Shown here piece after piece: positions 8,830 through 16,474 of a stretch of 64,000 nucleotides of DNA. Both the position numbers and the translations under genes were made by a program. The notes under the pieces were generated by a model. The model did not search any database, was not told the DNA's origin, and saw only the letters and a program-made list of their open reading frames with translations. Location of the stretch: the NCBI GenBank assembly GCA_035550375.1, contig DASZPH010000022.1:38123-102122 (forward strand), written 5' to 3'. Positions within the stretch are counted from its first letter, which is position 1; each line of letters begins with the position of its first letter. Source of the DNA: DASSFG01 sp035550375 (GTDB lineage Bacteria > Planctomycetota > Planctomycetia > Pirellulales > JAICIG01).

Positions 8830-8998
8830 CAGGTGCCCTCAGTTGCCGACGCTTTGAGGAGATACGACATGACCGCTTCGCATCCGCTTTGTTTCAAAAC
8901 TTGCTCCAGGTTCCTACCTCGTCTATGATGCGGCGAGACGGATCGAAAATGGTTGATGCGTCCCTCAAGAAAAGCCCCTCGCTTCTCAGGTGAACCGT

Positions 8999-10360
8999 AT
9001 GCTGACGATTCTGGGCAAAGAAACCGCCGGGTTTTGTGACGGATTGAGCCGCCGCAGCTTTCTGAAGATCGGCGGCATGGCGCTGGGCGGGCTGTCTTTG
9101 CCCCAGTTGCTCGCGGCCGAGGCAAAGGCCAGTACGGGCAGCTCGCATAAAGCCATCATCAATATCTTTTTGCCCGGTGGGCCTCCCCACCTCGACATGT
9201 GGGACATCAAGACCGAGGCACCGGCCGAAATTCGTGGCGAGTTCTCGGCAATTGAAACCAACGTGCCGGGCATCGAGATCAGCGAGATGTTCCCGCGGAT
9301 CGCCGCCATGATGGACAAGTTCATCCCCATCCGCACGATCGTCGGCGCGTTCGGCGGGCACGACGGCTATCAGTGCATGACGGGGCGCGTGCCGAATAAC
9401 CCTCCGGGAGGCGGCTGGCCCGCGATGGGGGCCTGGGTTTCCAAGGTTCAGGGAGAGGTGCGTCCCGGCGTGCCGCCCCACCTCTCGCTGATGTGGAAGA
9501 CGGGGGCTTCCACCTGGGGCAATCCGGGCGACGGCGGCTTTCTCGGACCGGCCCATGCGCCGTTCCGGCTGGTTGGAGACGGCGGCAAGCGCATGTCCGA
9601 CGACATGGTGCTGGGCGGTATCACGCTCGATCGGCTCCGCGACCGCACGCAACTGCTGACCGCCTTCGACCATTTTCGGCGCCAGGCCGACGCCACCGGC
9701 GTTATGGAGGGCATGGACACCTACGGTCGCCAGGCGATGGGCATTCTCACTTCGTCGGGCCTGGCCGATGCCCTCGATCTTTCCAAGGAAGATCCGCAGG
9801 TTGTGGAACGGTACGGCAAGAACGACCCCACCTATCAACGCGACGGCGCGCCGCGGATCGTTGATAACTTCTGCATCGCCCGGCGGTTGGTCGAAGCCGG
9901 CGCGCGGGTCGTCTCGATGAATTTCAGCCGCTGGGACTGGCACGGTCCCGACGGGATGAACTACGTGCAGGGTCGGGTCGACATGCCCCTGCTCGATCAG
10001 GCGCTTTCAGCGCTGGTGACCGATCTTCACGAACGGGGACTCGATCGCGACGTGTCGGTCGTCTGCTGGGGCGAGTTCGGCCGCACGCCTCGCATCAACA
10101 AGATGGCCAGCCGCGACCACTGGCCGCAGGTTTCCTGCGCGATCATGGCCGGCGGCGGGATGCGCACCGGCCAGGTGATCGGCCGCACAAACCGCTTGGG
10201 CGAATACGCCGCCAACCGTCCGGTGACCTTCCAGGAAGTGTTCGCCACGCTCTACCACAACATCGGCATCGACGTGAACACCGTGACGGCCCTGGACAAT
10301 CACGGCCGGCCGCAATATCTGATCGACAACGGCACCCAGCCGATGGCGGAAGTCATCTGA
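8999..10360 (+). CDS. DUF1501 protein with Tat signal
   Basis: A 453-residue DUF1501 protein, a family greatly expanded in planctomycetes. The N-terminus carries a twin-arginine signal (SRRSFLKIGGMALGGLSLPQ). Then follow the family blocks KAIINIFLPGGPPHLDMWD, FGGHDGYQCMTGR, WDWHGPDGMNY and VVCWGEFGRTPRINK. The fold is alkaline-phosphatase/sulfatase-like with His/Asp metal ligands, and the protein should be exported folded. Most such genes sit next to a DUF1549/DUF1553 cytochrome-like partner; none is present here, so this is an orphan copy. I prefer the ATG at 8999 because AGGTG lies 7 bases upstream; a GTG at 8990 would add three residues. Its substrate is unknown. Confidence 0.88.
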   Translation: MLTILGKETAGFCDGLSRRSFLKIGGMALGGLSLPQLLAAEAKASTGSSHKAIINIFLPGGPPHLDMWDIKTEAPAEIRGEFSAIETNVPGIEISEMFPRIAAMMDKFIPIRTIVGAFGGHDGYQCMTGRVPNNPPGGGWPAMGAWVSKVQGEVRPGVPPHLSLMWKTGASTWGNPGDGGFLGPAHAPFRLVGDGGKRMSDDMVLGGITLDRLRDRTQLLTAFDHFRRQADATGVMEGMDTYGRQAMGILTSSGLADALDLSKEDPQVVERYGKNDPTYQRDGAPRIVDNFCIARRLVEAGARVVSMNFSRWDWHGPDGMNYVQGRVDMPLLDQALSALVTDLHERGLDRDVSVVCWGEFGRTPRINKMASRDHWPQVSCAIMAGGGMRTGQVIGRTNRLGEYAANRPVTFQEVFATLYHNIGIDVNTVTALDNHGRPQYLIDNGTQPMAEVI

Positions 10361-10460
10361 AGTAGGGTGCGACGAGCAAGGCGAGTCCCACCGATGAGTA
10401 GTAGCGGGCCGATTCCATCGCCCTTCAATGTTGGGCGACTGGGACTACCGATCGGTGCCC

Positions 10461-10487
10461 GGCGACGGCACGACGGAGCGTGCCTGC
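10461..10487. repeat. 27-base dispersed hairpin repeat, copy 1
   Basis: A 27-base sequence identical to 12424-12450. Its core GGCACG-ACGGAG-CGTGCC can fold into a 6-bp hairpin (10467-10484). It lies between two convergent genes and could serve as a bidirectional transcription stop, but no T-run follows. Confidence 0.6.
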
Positions 10488-10506
10488 GACTTGGTTCCCT
10501 CCACTC

Positions 10507-12156
10507 TCAGTACCACTGGTAGGCGTACGCGTGGAACCGTTTCAAGGCCGCTTCGCGCGGTTCCTCGTCGTCATAGCCCGACCAGCGTTCGTGCTCCGCC
10601 CGTAGCTGTTTCAGCACCAGCCGGTCGGCTAGTTGGTACGCCGTCCAACCCAACGACTGGCGACGGTTGTCGAGCGCCTCAGCCTCTTTTTCTCGCTGGG
10701 CCAACATCGCCTGGATTCCCGAGCGTATGATCGCGTCGTCGCAGTCGAGCAGCGGTCGCAGCAACAACACGCCCTCGGAACGAATCGGATGAACGCTGAT
10801 TTGAACGCTGGCGGCCGGATCGCCGGCCAGAATCCGCCGCACGTTATACTCCACGACGATCGCGTCAACGGGCGTCAAGGCGAACAGGTAAATAGCAATC
10901 GCCAGTGTCCAAAGCTGCCGCCGCACGAGCCAACCAAAGCTTCGCCCGCGGCCGATTTTCCAGAGGACGAGAATGAATCCGACGACGACGGCCGACATGC
11001 CGTACAGGCCGACCATTCGCATCGGGCTCATGCCGTTGAAATCGATGTAGATCCCCATCCGGTGGTAGACGGCCACGGCGAGCACAAAATTCTCGGCCGA
11101 CCAGAGCCAGCCCAGACGCCGCAGCTTCGCCAAGCGGGGATCGTGCATCACCGAGCCTCGAAACACGAGCGACAGGACGGTCGTCGCCAGGGCCAGGGCA
11201 AACGTTAGCCAGGCGGCGCCCTCGTGGGCGTAGCCGCTGTAGTAAAAACCCTTGGGAAACTCTCGAAACCAAAGCGTGCGGAACTCGAACACAAGGTAGA
11301 CCGCGAAGAGCGTGATGACGGTCAGCAGCGTGTTGCGAAAGGCGGGATAGAGTCGGGAAGTTTCTGTAGCCGTCGGCTCGGCTCCTTCCCCTGAACCGTC
11401 TGACGGCGGGTTTCTTGGCTCTGAGCGTTCGGCGTGGCCTCTGGAGGCCTGCAGCAGCAGGCCCGTGGCAACCCAGGCCGCCCCGATCCAAAAGACGGTC
11501 TCTCCCAGCGACAGCCGCAGCAACCACTCGCGGGCCTGCTTGACGACCTGCTCCAACACCTCGGAAAAAGACGCCAGCAGGTCGGGGTTCGCCAGGACGA
11601 AGACCGTGCCGAATCCGACGAAGGCCGCCAGCGGCAAGGCGAAGTTGAGAAATGGTATGCGCGAAACCGACGACGCCGTGGCACACCGCGCGTACTGAAT
11701 CAACCGCTGGTAGCCCGACGCGATCGATTGGGAAGCAAAGACGGCCGTTTCAGCCACGTAGGGGACGTGCCCCGACAGAGCCATGGCGAACGCCGCCAGC
11801 AGGAAAAACCCGGCCGCCACCAGCAGCTCCGATCCACACCACAACAGCCGGGCAGCCGACAAAGCGAGCATCGCCCCGATGAACCAGGCGACGGTGCCGA
11901 GGCGCGGTCGAAACGAGCCGCAGGCGAAAAGAACCGGGGCCAAGAGAAACAGCAAAGCGTAGCCTGCGAAGCCGTGCCCGCGGTAGATCGTCAAATCGCA
12001 GGTTGCAGCCAGCAGCAGCACGGCCACGACTTCCCGCCGGCGCACAGGCGGCTGATCGATCGTTCCGCGCCGCCATCCGTTCGGCACCGACCGGAACGGA
12101 CTCGTTGCGGGCTCCGCGGGTGCGAAAAGCGAGGTTGCTGCGGGCTCGGTGGCCAT
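10507..12156 (-). CDS. Polytopic membrane protein, DUF4173/DUF4153-like
   Basis: A 549-residue integral membrane protein with about eleven hydrophobic segments. Examples are VVAVLLLAATCDLTIYRG near the N-terminus, ALLFLLAPVLFACGSF and FLNFALPLAAFVGFGTVFVL. The TM pattern, the YxxYA(H/R)EG element (seen as YYSGYAHEGAAWLTFALAL) and the C-terminal soluble segment with the triplet LGWTAYQLADRL resemble DUF4173 proteins of unknown function. I use the ATG at 12156 (MATEPAATS); the frame stays open to 12225, adding 23 polar residues of low plausibility. It is flanked on both sides by identical 27-base hairpin repeats. Downstream it converges with the DUF1501 gene. No function can be assigned. Confidence 0.7.
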   Translation of the reverse strand: MATEPAATSLFAPAEPATSPFRSVPNGWRRGTIDQPPVRRREVVAVLLLAATCDLTIYRGHGFAGYALLFLLAPVLFACGSFRPRLGTVAWFIGAMLALSAARLLWCGSELLVAAGFFLLAAFAMALSGHVPYVAETAVFASQSIASGYQRLIQYARCATASSVSRIPFLNFALPLAAFVGFGTVFVLANPDLLASFSEVLEQVVKQAREWLLRLSLGETVFWIGAAWVATGLLLQASRGHAERSEPRNPPSDGSGEGAEPTATETSRLYPAFRNTLLTVITLFAVYLVFEFRTLWFREFPKGFYYSGYAHEGAAWLTFALALATTVLSLVFRGSVMHDPRLAKLRRLGWLWSAENFVLAVAVYHRMGIYIDFNGMSPMRMVGLYGMSAVVVGFILVLWKIGRGRSFGWLVRRQLWTLAIAIYLFALTPVDAIVVEYNVRRILAGDPAASVQISVHPIRSEGVLLLRPLLDCDDAIIRSGIQAMLAQREKEAEALDNRRQSLGWTAYQLADRLVLKQLRAEHERWSGYDDEEPREAALKRFHAYAYQWY

Positions 12157-12423
12157 TATCTTCGCCGCGAATGCCAGGAGAAGACGGGATGGGCTCTTTG
12201 TCTGGCTCGAGTCGCCTTTTCTCAATCGTTCTTACGAACGAAGGCGGCGTCTTGTTCGTGGTCCCGCAGCCAGCAGGGCCAACTCTTTTCCCAACGATCG
12301 GTCAAGGCATCACAGCCAAGCGAACGCAAGTGAATTTGTGCAGTCCCAATAGTCGGGAAGGAAAGACATAACCCCTCCGCGTGCCGTTAGGCTTTGGGTG
12401 AATGGGGCTATCCGATTGCGCGC

Positions 12424-12450
12424 GGCGACGGCACGACGGAGCGTGCCTGC
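12424..12450. repeat. 27-base dispersed hairpin repeat, copy 2
   Basis: Identical to 10461-10487 over 27 bases, with the same GGCACG/CGTGCC stem. It lies in the gap between the 3' end of the kinase gene and the 5' end of the DUF4173-like gene, both on the minus strand, where it could terminate the kinase transcript. Confidence 0.6.
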
Positions 12451-12475
12451 TACTATGGCCGAACACGAATCCCAA

Positions 12476-15133
12476 CTACGGCAGCCCGAACCACTGCGCC
12501 GCAAAGAGGCTAATGGCGGCGAGCAAAAATACGGCAACGATGCGAAGGCTGGATTGGAACGAAGAGATCACCAGGAGCAGCCCGGCCCCTGCAACGCAGA
12601 GGTGGCTGACGAATTGGGTGATCGAAGTCGGCACGAGCGGCAGCTCCAGCGGTTTTGCCTCGCGTGCCCGCTGGAGCCATGATCCGGCGAGCTTCTTGGT
12701 GGCTTGCACCTGACTGTCGTCGACCTCGCCCTGCTGCGCCTGCTGCATGGCACTCTCGCCGACCGACTTCAACTCCTCCGAGCGAATGAGTTGGTTCTGG
12801 TGTGCCCACATGAGGCTGAACGCCATAAGTGCGGCGCCTCCGAAGAAGCGGACCTGCGGACCGAAGAGCAGGTAGAAAGGGCGCATCCAGCGGCTGCCGG
12901 TGGGCTCTTGGCTCACCTTCACTTTCGCCGACTTGACCTTGGCGATGAGCACTTTGGTCTTTTCTTCCGCCAGCCGCTTGGCCTCGGCCGGTTCGACCCC
13001 CGTGGCGCGCAGCCCCATCTCTTCCATAGCCGCCAGGTGTTTTCGTTCGCGGGCCAGCTTCTTGGCCGTGACGCGGGCGTCGATCCAGCGCACCACCGGG
13101 TCTCGCCAGGTGGCGTATTTGGGTCGCGCCGTTCCCCGGTCGACGAGCCCCCAACGGGACCTCGCCTGTAGCTTGGCCTCGTAGCCGAAAAGGGCTTCGT
13201 AGAATTCCTCCCACTGCTCGCCGGTGTACTTGCAAATGAATTGCCGTAGGGCGTCTTCTTCAAGGCCATTGAGACGAAGCTTCTTGAGCAACTGCTCGGC
13301 GTTGTCCAGCGGCGTCCGCCTGGCGCGTTGCAGCGAACGCTCAACCGCCATGTAGTACCCTAAAGCGATCAGCACGGCCGCCACCCCCGCGCCAATCCAC
13401 ACCCACAGCCAGCCCAACGCAAAGAGAATCACCAAGAGCATCAGCGCGGCGGCGGCCCCCTTGAGCCAGCCCCCGATGCCGGCCGTGAAGACCAGTTCGC
13501 GTATCTTGGAGAAGATGAACGTCTTTTGAGCCACTCCGGCAATCACCAGATAAGCCGCCGGGGTCATCACCGCGAGGCCGAGGCAGCCGATCGCCAACGA
13601 GGGTGAGAAAAACGCTGTGGCGAGCGCCAGCAGTAAGAGGGCACCGCAATAGCCGGCCGCGAGTTTGCCACGCAGCCGGGCCAAGGGAGGCGCGTAGAAC
13701 CCGCTCGCTGCCTCCTCGAGGGCCTGGGCGTGCTCTTCGCGTGGGGAGAAGGGCTTATTGCTTTCGACACCCAAAAAGCCTTCGAGCGCCTTGATCACCT
13801 CACCCATGTTCGCGTAGCGGTCCGCCGGCTGTTTGGCCACCATCTTGAGGATGATTTCCGACAGCTCCTTCGGCACCCGCTTGACGACCGCGTCGGGTGG
13901 AACCACCGGCTCGGAGGCGTGCTTGGTGATCACCTCAATGGCCGTCTTGCCGGCGAACGGGGGATGCCCGGTGACAAGCATGTAAAGGGTGCAGCCGAGA
14001 GAATAGATATCGGCCCGGGCGTCGACGCTGGCCGAGTCACGCGCCTGCTCCGGCGCCATGAAGTGGGGCGTGCCCATCGCCACGCCGGCCATGGTCACGG
14101 CATTCGAGGCCGATGCGGCAATCGAGCTGGTCGCGGCGGCCGGCCGGCTCTCCTCGGCGGCACCTGAGCCGCCGGGCACCTTAACGATTCCCAAGTCGGC
14201 CACTTTGACCATTCCGTGGCTGTTGATGAGCAGGTTGTCGGGCTTGATGTCGCGATGGACCATGCCCTGCTGGTGGGCGAACGCCAGACCGCGCGTCGCC
14301 TGCAGGATGTAGCCGACCGCGACCTCCACGTCGATTTTGCCCTGATCTGCGATCGCGTCGGCCAGCGACTTTCCGTCGACCAGCTCCATGCTGAAATAAT
14401 TCTGCTGCCGTTCAACGCCGATGTCGTAGATCTGCACCACGTGGTGGTGGACGAGCTGCGCGGCCGCATAAGCTTCGCGCGTGAATCGGGCCACGAACAC
14501 CGGATCGCGCGACCAGTCCGTGCGCATGACCTTGACCGCAACGTTACGGTCCAGCGAAAGCTGCCGAGCCAGGTAGACCGCCCCCATTCCCCCACGGCCA
14601 AGTTGCTTGAGGAGCTGGTAACCGCCAAGCGTGCCCGAAAGGTCGCCCGATGCCGGCTGGGGCGCCACGTTGAAGCCGGTTGTCTCGCCGCCGGCCTTTG
14701 ACGGAGGAGGTGTCGTGGGGGCATCGGTCGCCGCGGCCGCTCCGGTTGCTGCGCCCGTTGGGGTGCCGGCACGCGCAGCCGAGCGCGGCGCCTGGGTCGC
14801 GGCCGGGGCCGGCCGTGAGGTCGACTTCGGAGGAGAAAAATCGGCCGTCGCCGCCGGATCGGTCGGGCCCGGTTTCGTACGGTCCGAGGCAACCTTCGCC
14901 GTGAAGGCGGCCGTTGCCGCCGGATTGCCTTTAGCCCCCGCCGGCGCGACCGTCTCCGCGGGGTACACCTTGGCCTTCTCCTTGGCCAGCGAGACGCTGG
15001 GCGGTACCGACGGGTCTTCGGAAACGACTATCAACAGGCGTTGACTGCACTTCGGGCACTGGGGCGTGTAGCGTCCCGGCTTTGGCTGGTTGATCTTCAT
15101 TGCCGACTGGCAATTCGGACATACGATCGACAA
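12476..15133 (-). CDS. Zinc-ribbon Ser/Thr protein kinase with C-terminal membrane region
   Basis: An 885-residue Hanks-type kinase with a TTG start and a GGGAG ribosome site 6 bases upstream. Residues 5-29 form a zinc ribbon (CPNC and CPKC), followed by a ~120-residue Ala/Pro/Thr-rich linker. The kinase domain spans ~160-450: glycine loop LGRGGMGAVYLAR, catalytic Lys191 (VAVKVM), HRDIKPDN (283-290), DLG (303-305) in place of DFG, then a ~30-residue Ser/Ala-rich insert before GTPHFMAPEQ. Downstream are five or so hydrophobic segments and helical regions with WRDPVVRWIDARVTAKKLAR. Planctomycetes carry many such kinases; DLG is common among them. The insert in the activation segment may be a phosphorylation site cluster. 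The target is unknown. A PH-like membrane protein gene lies upstream on the same strand. Confidence 0.9.
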   Translation of the reverse strand: MSIVCPNCQSAMKINQPKPGRYTPQCPKCSQRLLIVVSEDPSVPPSVSLAKEKAKVYPAETVAPAGAKGNPAATAAFTAKVASDRTKPGPTDPAATADFSPPKSTSRPAPAATQAPRSAARAGTPTGAATGAAAATDAPTTPPPSKAGGETTGFNVAPQPASGDLSGTLGGYQLLKQLGRGGMGAVYLARQLSLDRNVAVKVMRTDWSRDPVFVARFTREAYAAAQLVHHHVVQIYDIGVERQQNYFSMELVDGKSLADAIADQGKIDVEVAVGYILQATRGLAFAHQQGMVHRDIKPDNLLINSHGMVKVADLGIVKVPGGSGAAEESRPAAATSSIAASASNAVTMAGVAMGTPHFMAPEQARDSASVDARADIYSLGCTLYMLVTGHPPFAGKTAIEVITKHASEPVVPPDAVVKRVPKELSEIILKMVAKQPADRYANMGEVIKALEGFLGVESNKPFSPREEHAQALEEAASGFYAPPLARLRGKLAAGYCGALLLLALATAFFSPSLAIGCLGLAVMTPAAYLVIAGVAQKTFIFSKIRELVFTAGIGGWLKGAAAALMLLVILFALGWLWVWIGAGVAAVLIALGYYMAVERSLQRARRTPLDNAEQLLKKLRLNGLEEDALRQFICKYTGEQWEEFYEALFGYEAKLQARSRWGLVDRGTARPKYATWRDPVVRWIDARVTAKKLARERKHLAAMEEMGLRATGVEPAEAKRLAEEKTKVLIAKVKSAKVKVSQEPTGSRWMRPFYLLFGPQVRFFGGAALMAFSLMWAHQNQLIRSEELKSVGESAMQQAQQGEVDDSQVQATKKLAGSWLQRAREAKPLELPLVPTSITQFVSHLCVAGAGLLLVISSFQSSLRIVAVFLLAAISLFAAQWFGLP

Positions 15134-15238
15134 GCTCGTCTCCCACGCGCCCGCGTTTTTTTAAACCCCGAACTCCGACACTCAAGGCGCTTCGGCTCGC
15201 TTGCGCTTGTGTGTGCGATGGCTCGACAGTTGGTTCGT

Positions 15239-15769
15239 CTAGTTGTTCGTCACTTGTGTGGCGAGCCGCAACGCGCGGTCATCCGACCAGCGAAGCTGCG
15301 GAGCCGCCTCCGCCAGAGCGTGCAGAAACTCGTCCTTGTCGGCCGGTGCGATGACCACCGACGTTGGACGTCCCACACGCGGCTGGTATGTGACGCGCAA
15401 CAGATCGAAGGACCAGGCCGGGGCTCGGCTCCAACCTCCACGAAAAGCCGCGCTGGTCGGCACAACCTCCACGATGCTGCTCAGGGCGACCCGCCGCTGG
15501 TCGATACCCGAACCGATGATCAGCTCCGGCTCTCCGATCTGGTAACGTGAGGCGACCAGCGACCAGAAAAGCGCCGCTCCGATGACGATCATGATCAGGC
15601 CGATCGCCATTTCGTGAGCAGGGCGCTGCCACTGGAGAACCAGCATGGTCGGCACCTGGACGAAGACCACGCCGGTATAAAGGATCCAGATTCCGCCACC
15701 GATCAAGGCCACCAACAAAGGCGCGAGCAAAAACTTGGCCCACCAGTCACGCTTGGCACGATACGACAT
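15239..15769 (-). CDS. Membrane protein with bacterial PH-like domain
   Basis: A 176-residue protein. The ATG at 15769 is chosen because AGAGGAAG lies just upstream; the frame is open to 15811. Two hydrophobic segments (LLAPLLVALIGGGIWILYTG and AIGLIMIVIGAALFWSLVAS) are followed by a soluble domain: RYQIGEPELIIGSGIDQRRV, then ALSSIVEVVPT, a FDLLRVTY strand and VVIAPADKDEFLHAL. That strand order with the final 'P.d...F...L' helix is typical of bPH_6-like bacterial pleckstrin-homology domains. Function is unknown. It is upstream of the kinase gene on the same strand, about 105 bases away, so cotranscription is possible. Confidence 0.7.
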   Translation of the reverse strand: MSYRAKRDWWAKFLLAPLLVALIGGGIWILYTGVVFVQVPTMLVLQWQRPAHEMAIGLIMIVIGAALFWSLVASRYQIGEPELIIGSGIDQRRVALSSIVEVVPTSAAFRGGWSRAPAWSFDLLRVTYQPRVGRPTSVVIAPADKDEFLHALAEAAPQLRWSDDRALRLATQVTNN

Positions 15770-15988
15770 GGTCTTCCTCTCATGTACCGAAGAGACGTGC
15801 GGAACAAGCACAATTTAGGCAGAGTGCAAGCCGATACCAACAGTTTACCGATGAGAAATTGATTAAACCATCATTTAGAGAAAATGAGGGCTCCCTTCGA
15901 CTCCCCCCACCAATGGCTGATTTCGGTGCTTTCCGCAACGGAAAGATCGCCCTATCATTGACTCATTGACGTTAGAGGTTGCCAAAAA

Positions 15989-16011
15989 GGGCTGTTGGCT
16001 TAAAGCAGCCC
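15989..16011 (+). other. Hairpin in the leader of the small secreted-protein gene
   Basis: GGGCTG and CAGCCC can pair around an 11-base loop, ending 34 bases before the ATG at 16046. The 235-base gap it lies in (15812-16045) otherwise shows AT-rich sequence at 15840-15890 and no recognisable gene. A role in the leader is inference. Confidence 0.3.
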
Positions 16012-16045
16012 CGATACCCGCGTCGCACGCGGAGGAGGTTCCGGC

Positions 16046-16357
16046 ATGTTGAAGAAGGTTGTGGCGGCAGGGATGGTGCTTGCGGCGCTGGTCTGCGAGG
16101 CGCAGGCAGAGCCATCTTCGGCCAAGGTCGAGACGGTCGCCTGGCGGGGCGGCTACCGTTATCGGCGATCTTCTTATCCCGCGGCGAACCGGTCCGCCGA
16201 CAGCTACGGGTATCGACGTTCGAACGGTCGCAGCTCGGCGCTAGACTATCCGCCGTCGACGCAGCCGTACGCCACGCGGATCAACCAGTGGAACAAGTAC
16301 CCCAACCAGCCGTACTATCTGCGTGGCGAGCGAAAGTCGCTGCTGATTCTCCCCTAA
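16046..16357 (+). CDS. Small secreted Arg/Tyr-rich protein
   Basis: A 103-residue protein with an excellent ribosome site (GGAGGAGG, ~7 bases before the ATG). Residues 1-21 form a signal peptide ending CEAQAEP. The mature part is rich in Tyr, Arg, Ser and Asn (GYRYRRSSYPAANRSADSYG, then YPPSTQPYATRINQWNKYPN) and ends QPYYLRGERKSLLILP. Short basic, tyrosine-rich exported proteins of this type are frequent in planctomycetes and have no known role. It lies before the GH57 gene on the same strand with a 117-base gap that contains a GCCCGT/ACGGGC hairpin (16435-16452), so the two may be separately controlled. Confidence 0.7.
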   Translation: MLKKVVAAGMVLAALVCEAQAEPSSAKVETVAWRGGYRYRRSSYPAANRSADSYGYRRSNGRSSALDYPPSTQPYATRINQWNKYPNQPYYLRGERKSLLILP

Positions 16358-16474
16358 AAGCACCTTCGTCTTGGCCGCCACTCGATTTTGACTGTCCCCA
16401 CCGCGCGGCTAGGCGGGCCGCCGGTCCCACAGAAGCCCGTTGCAAGACGGGCCTCACATCACGGAGGAACGATC

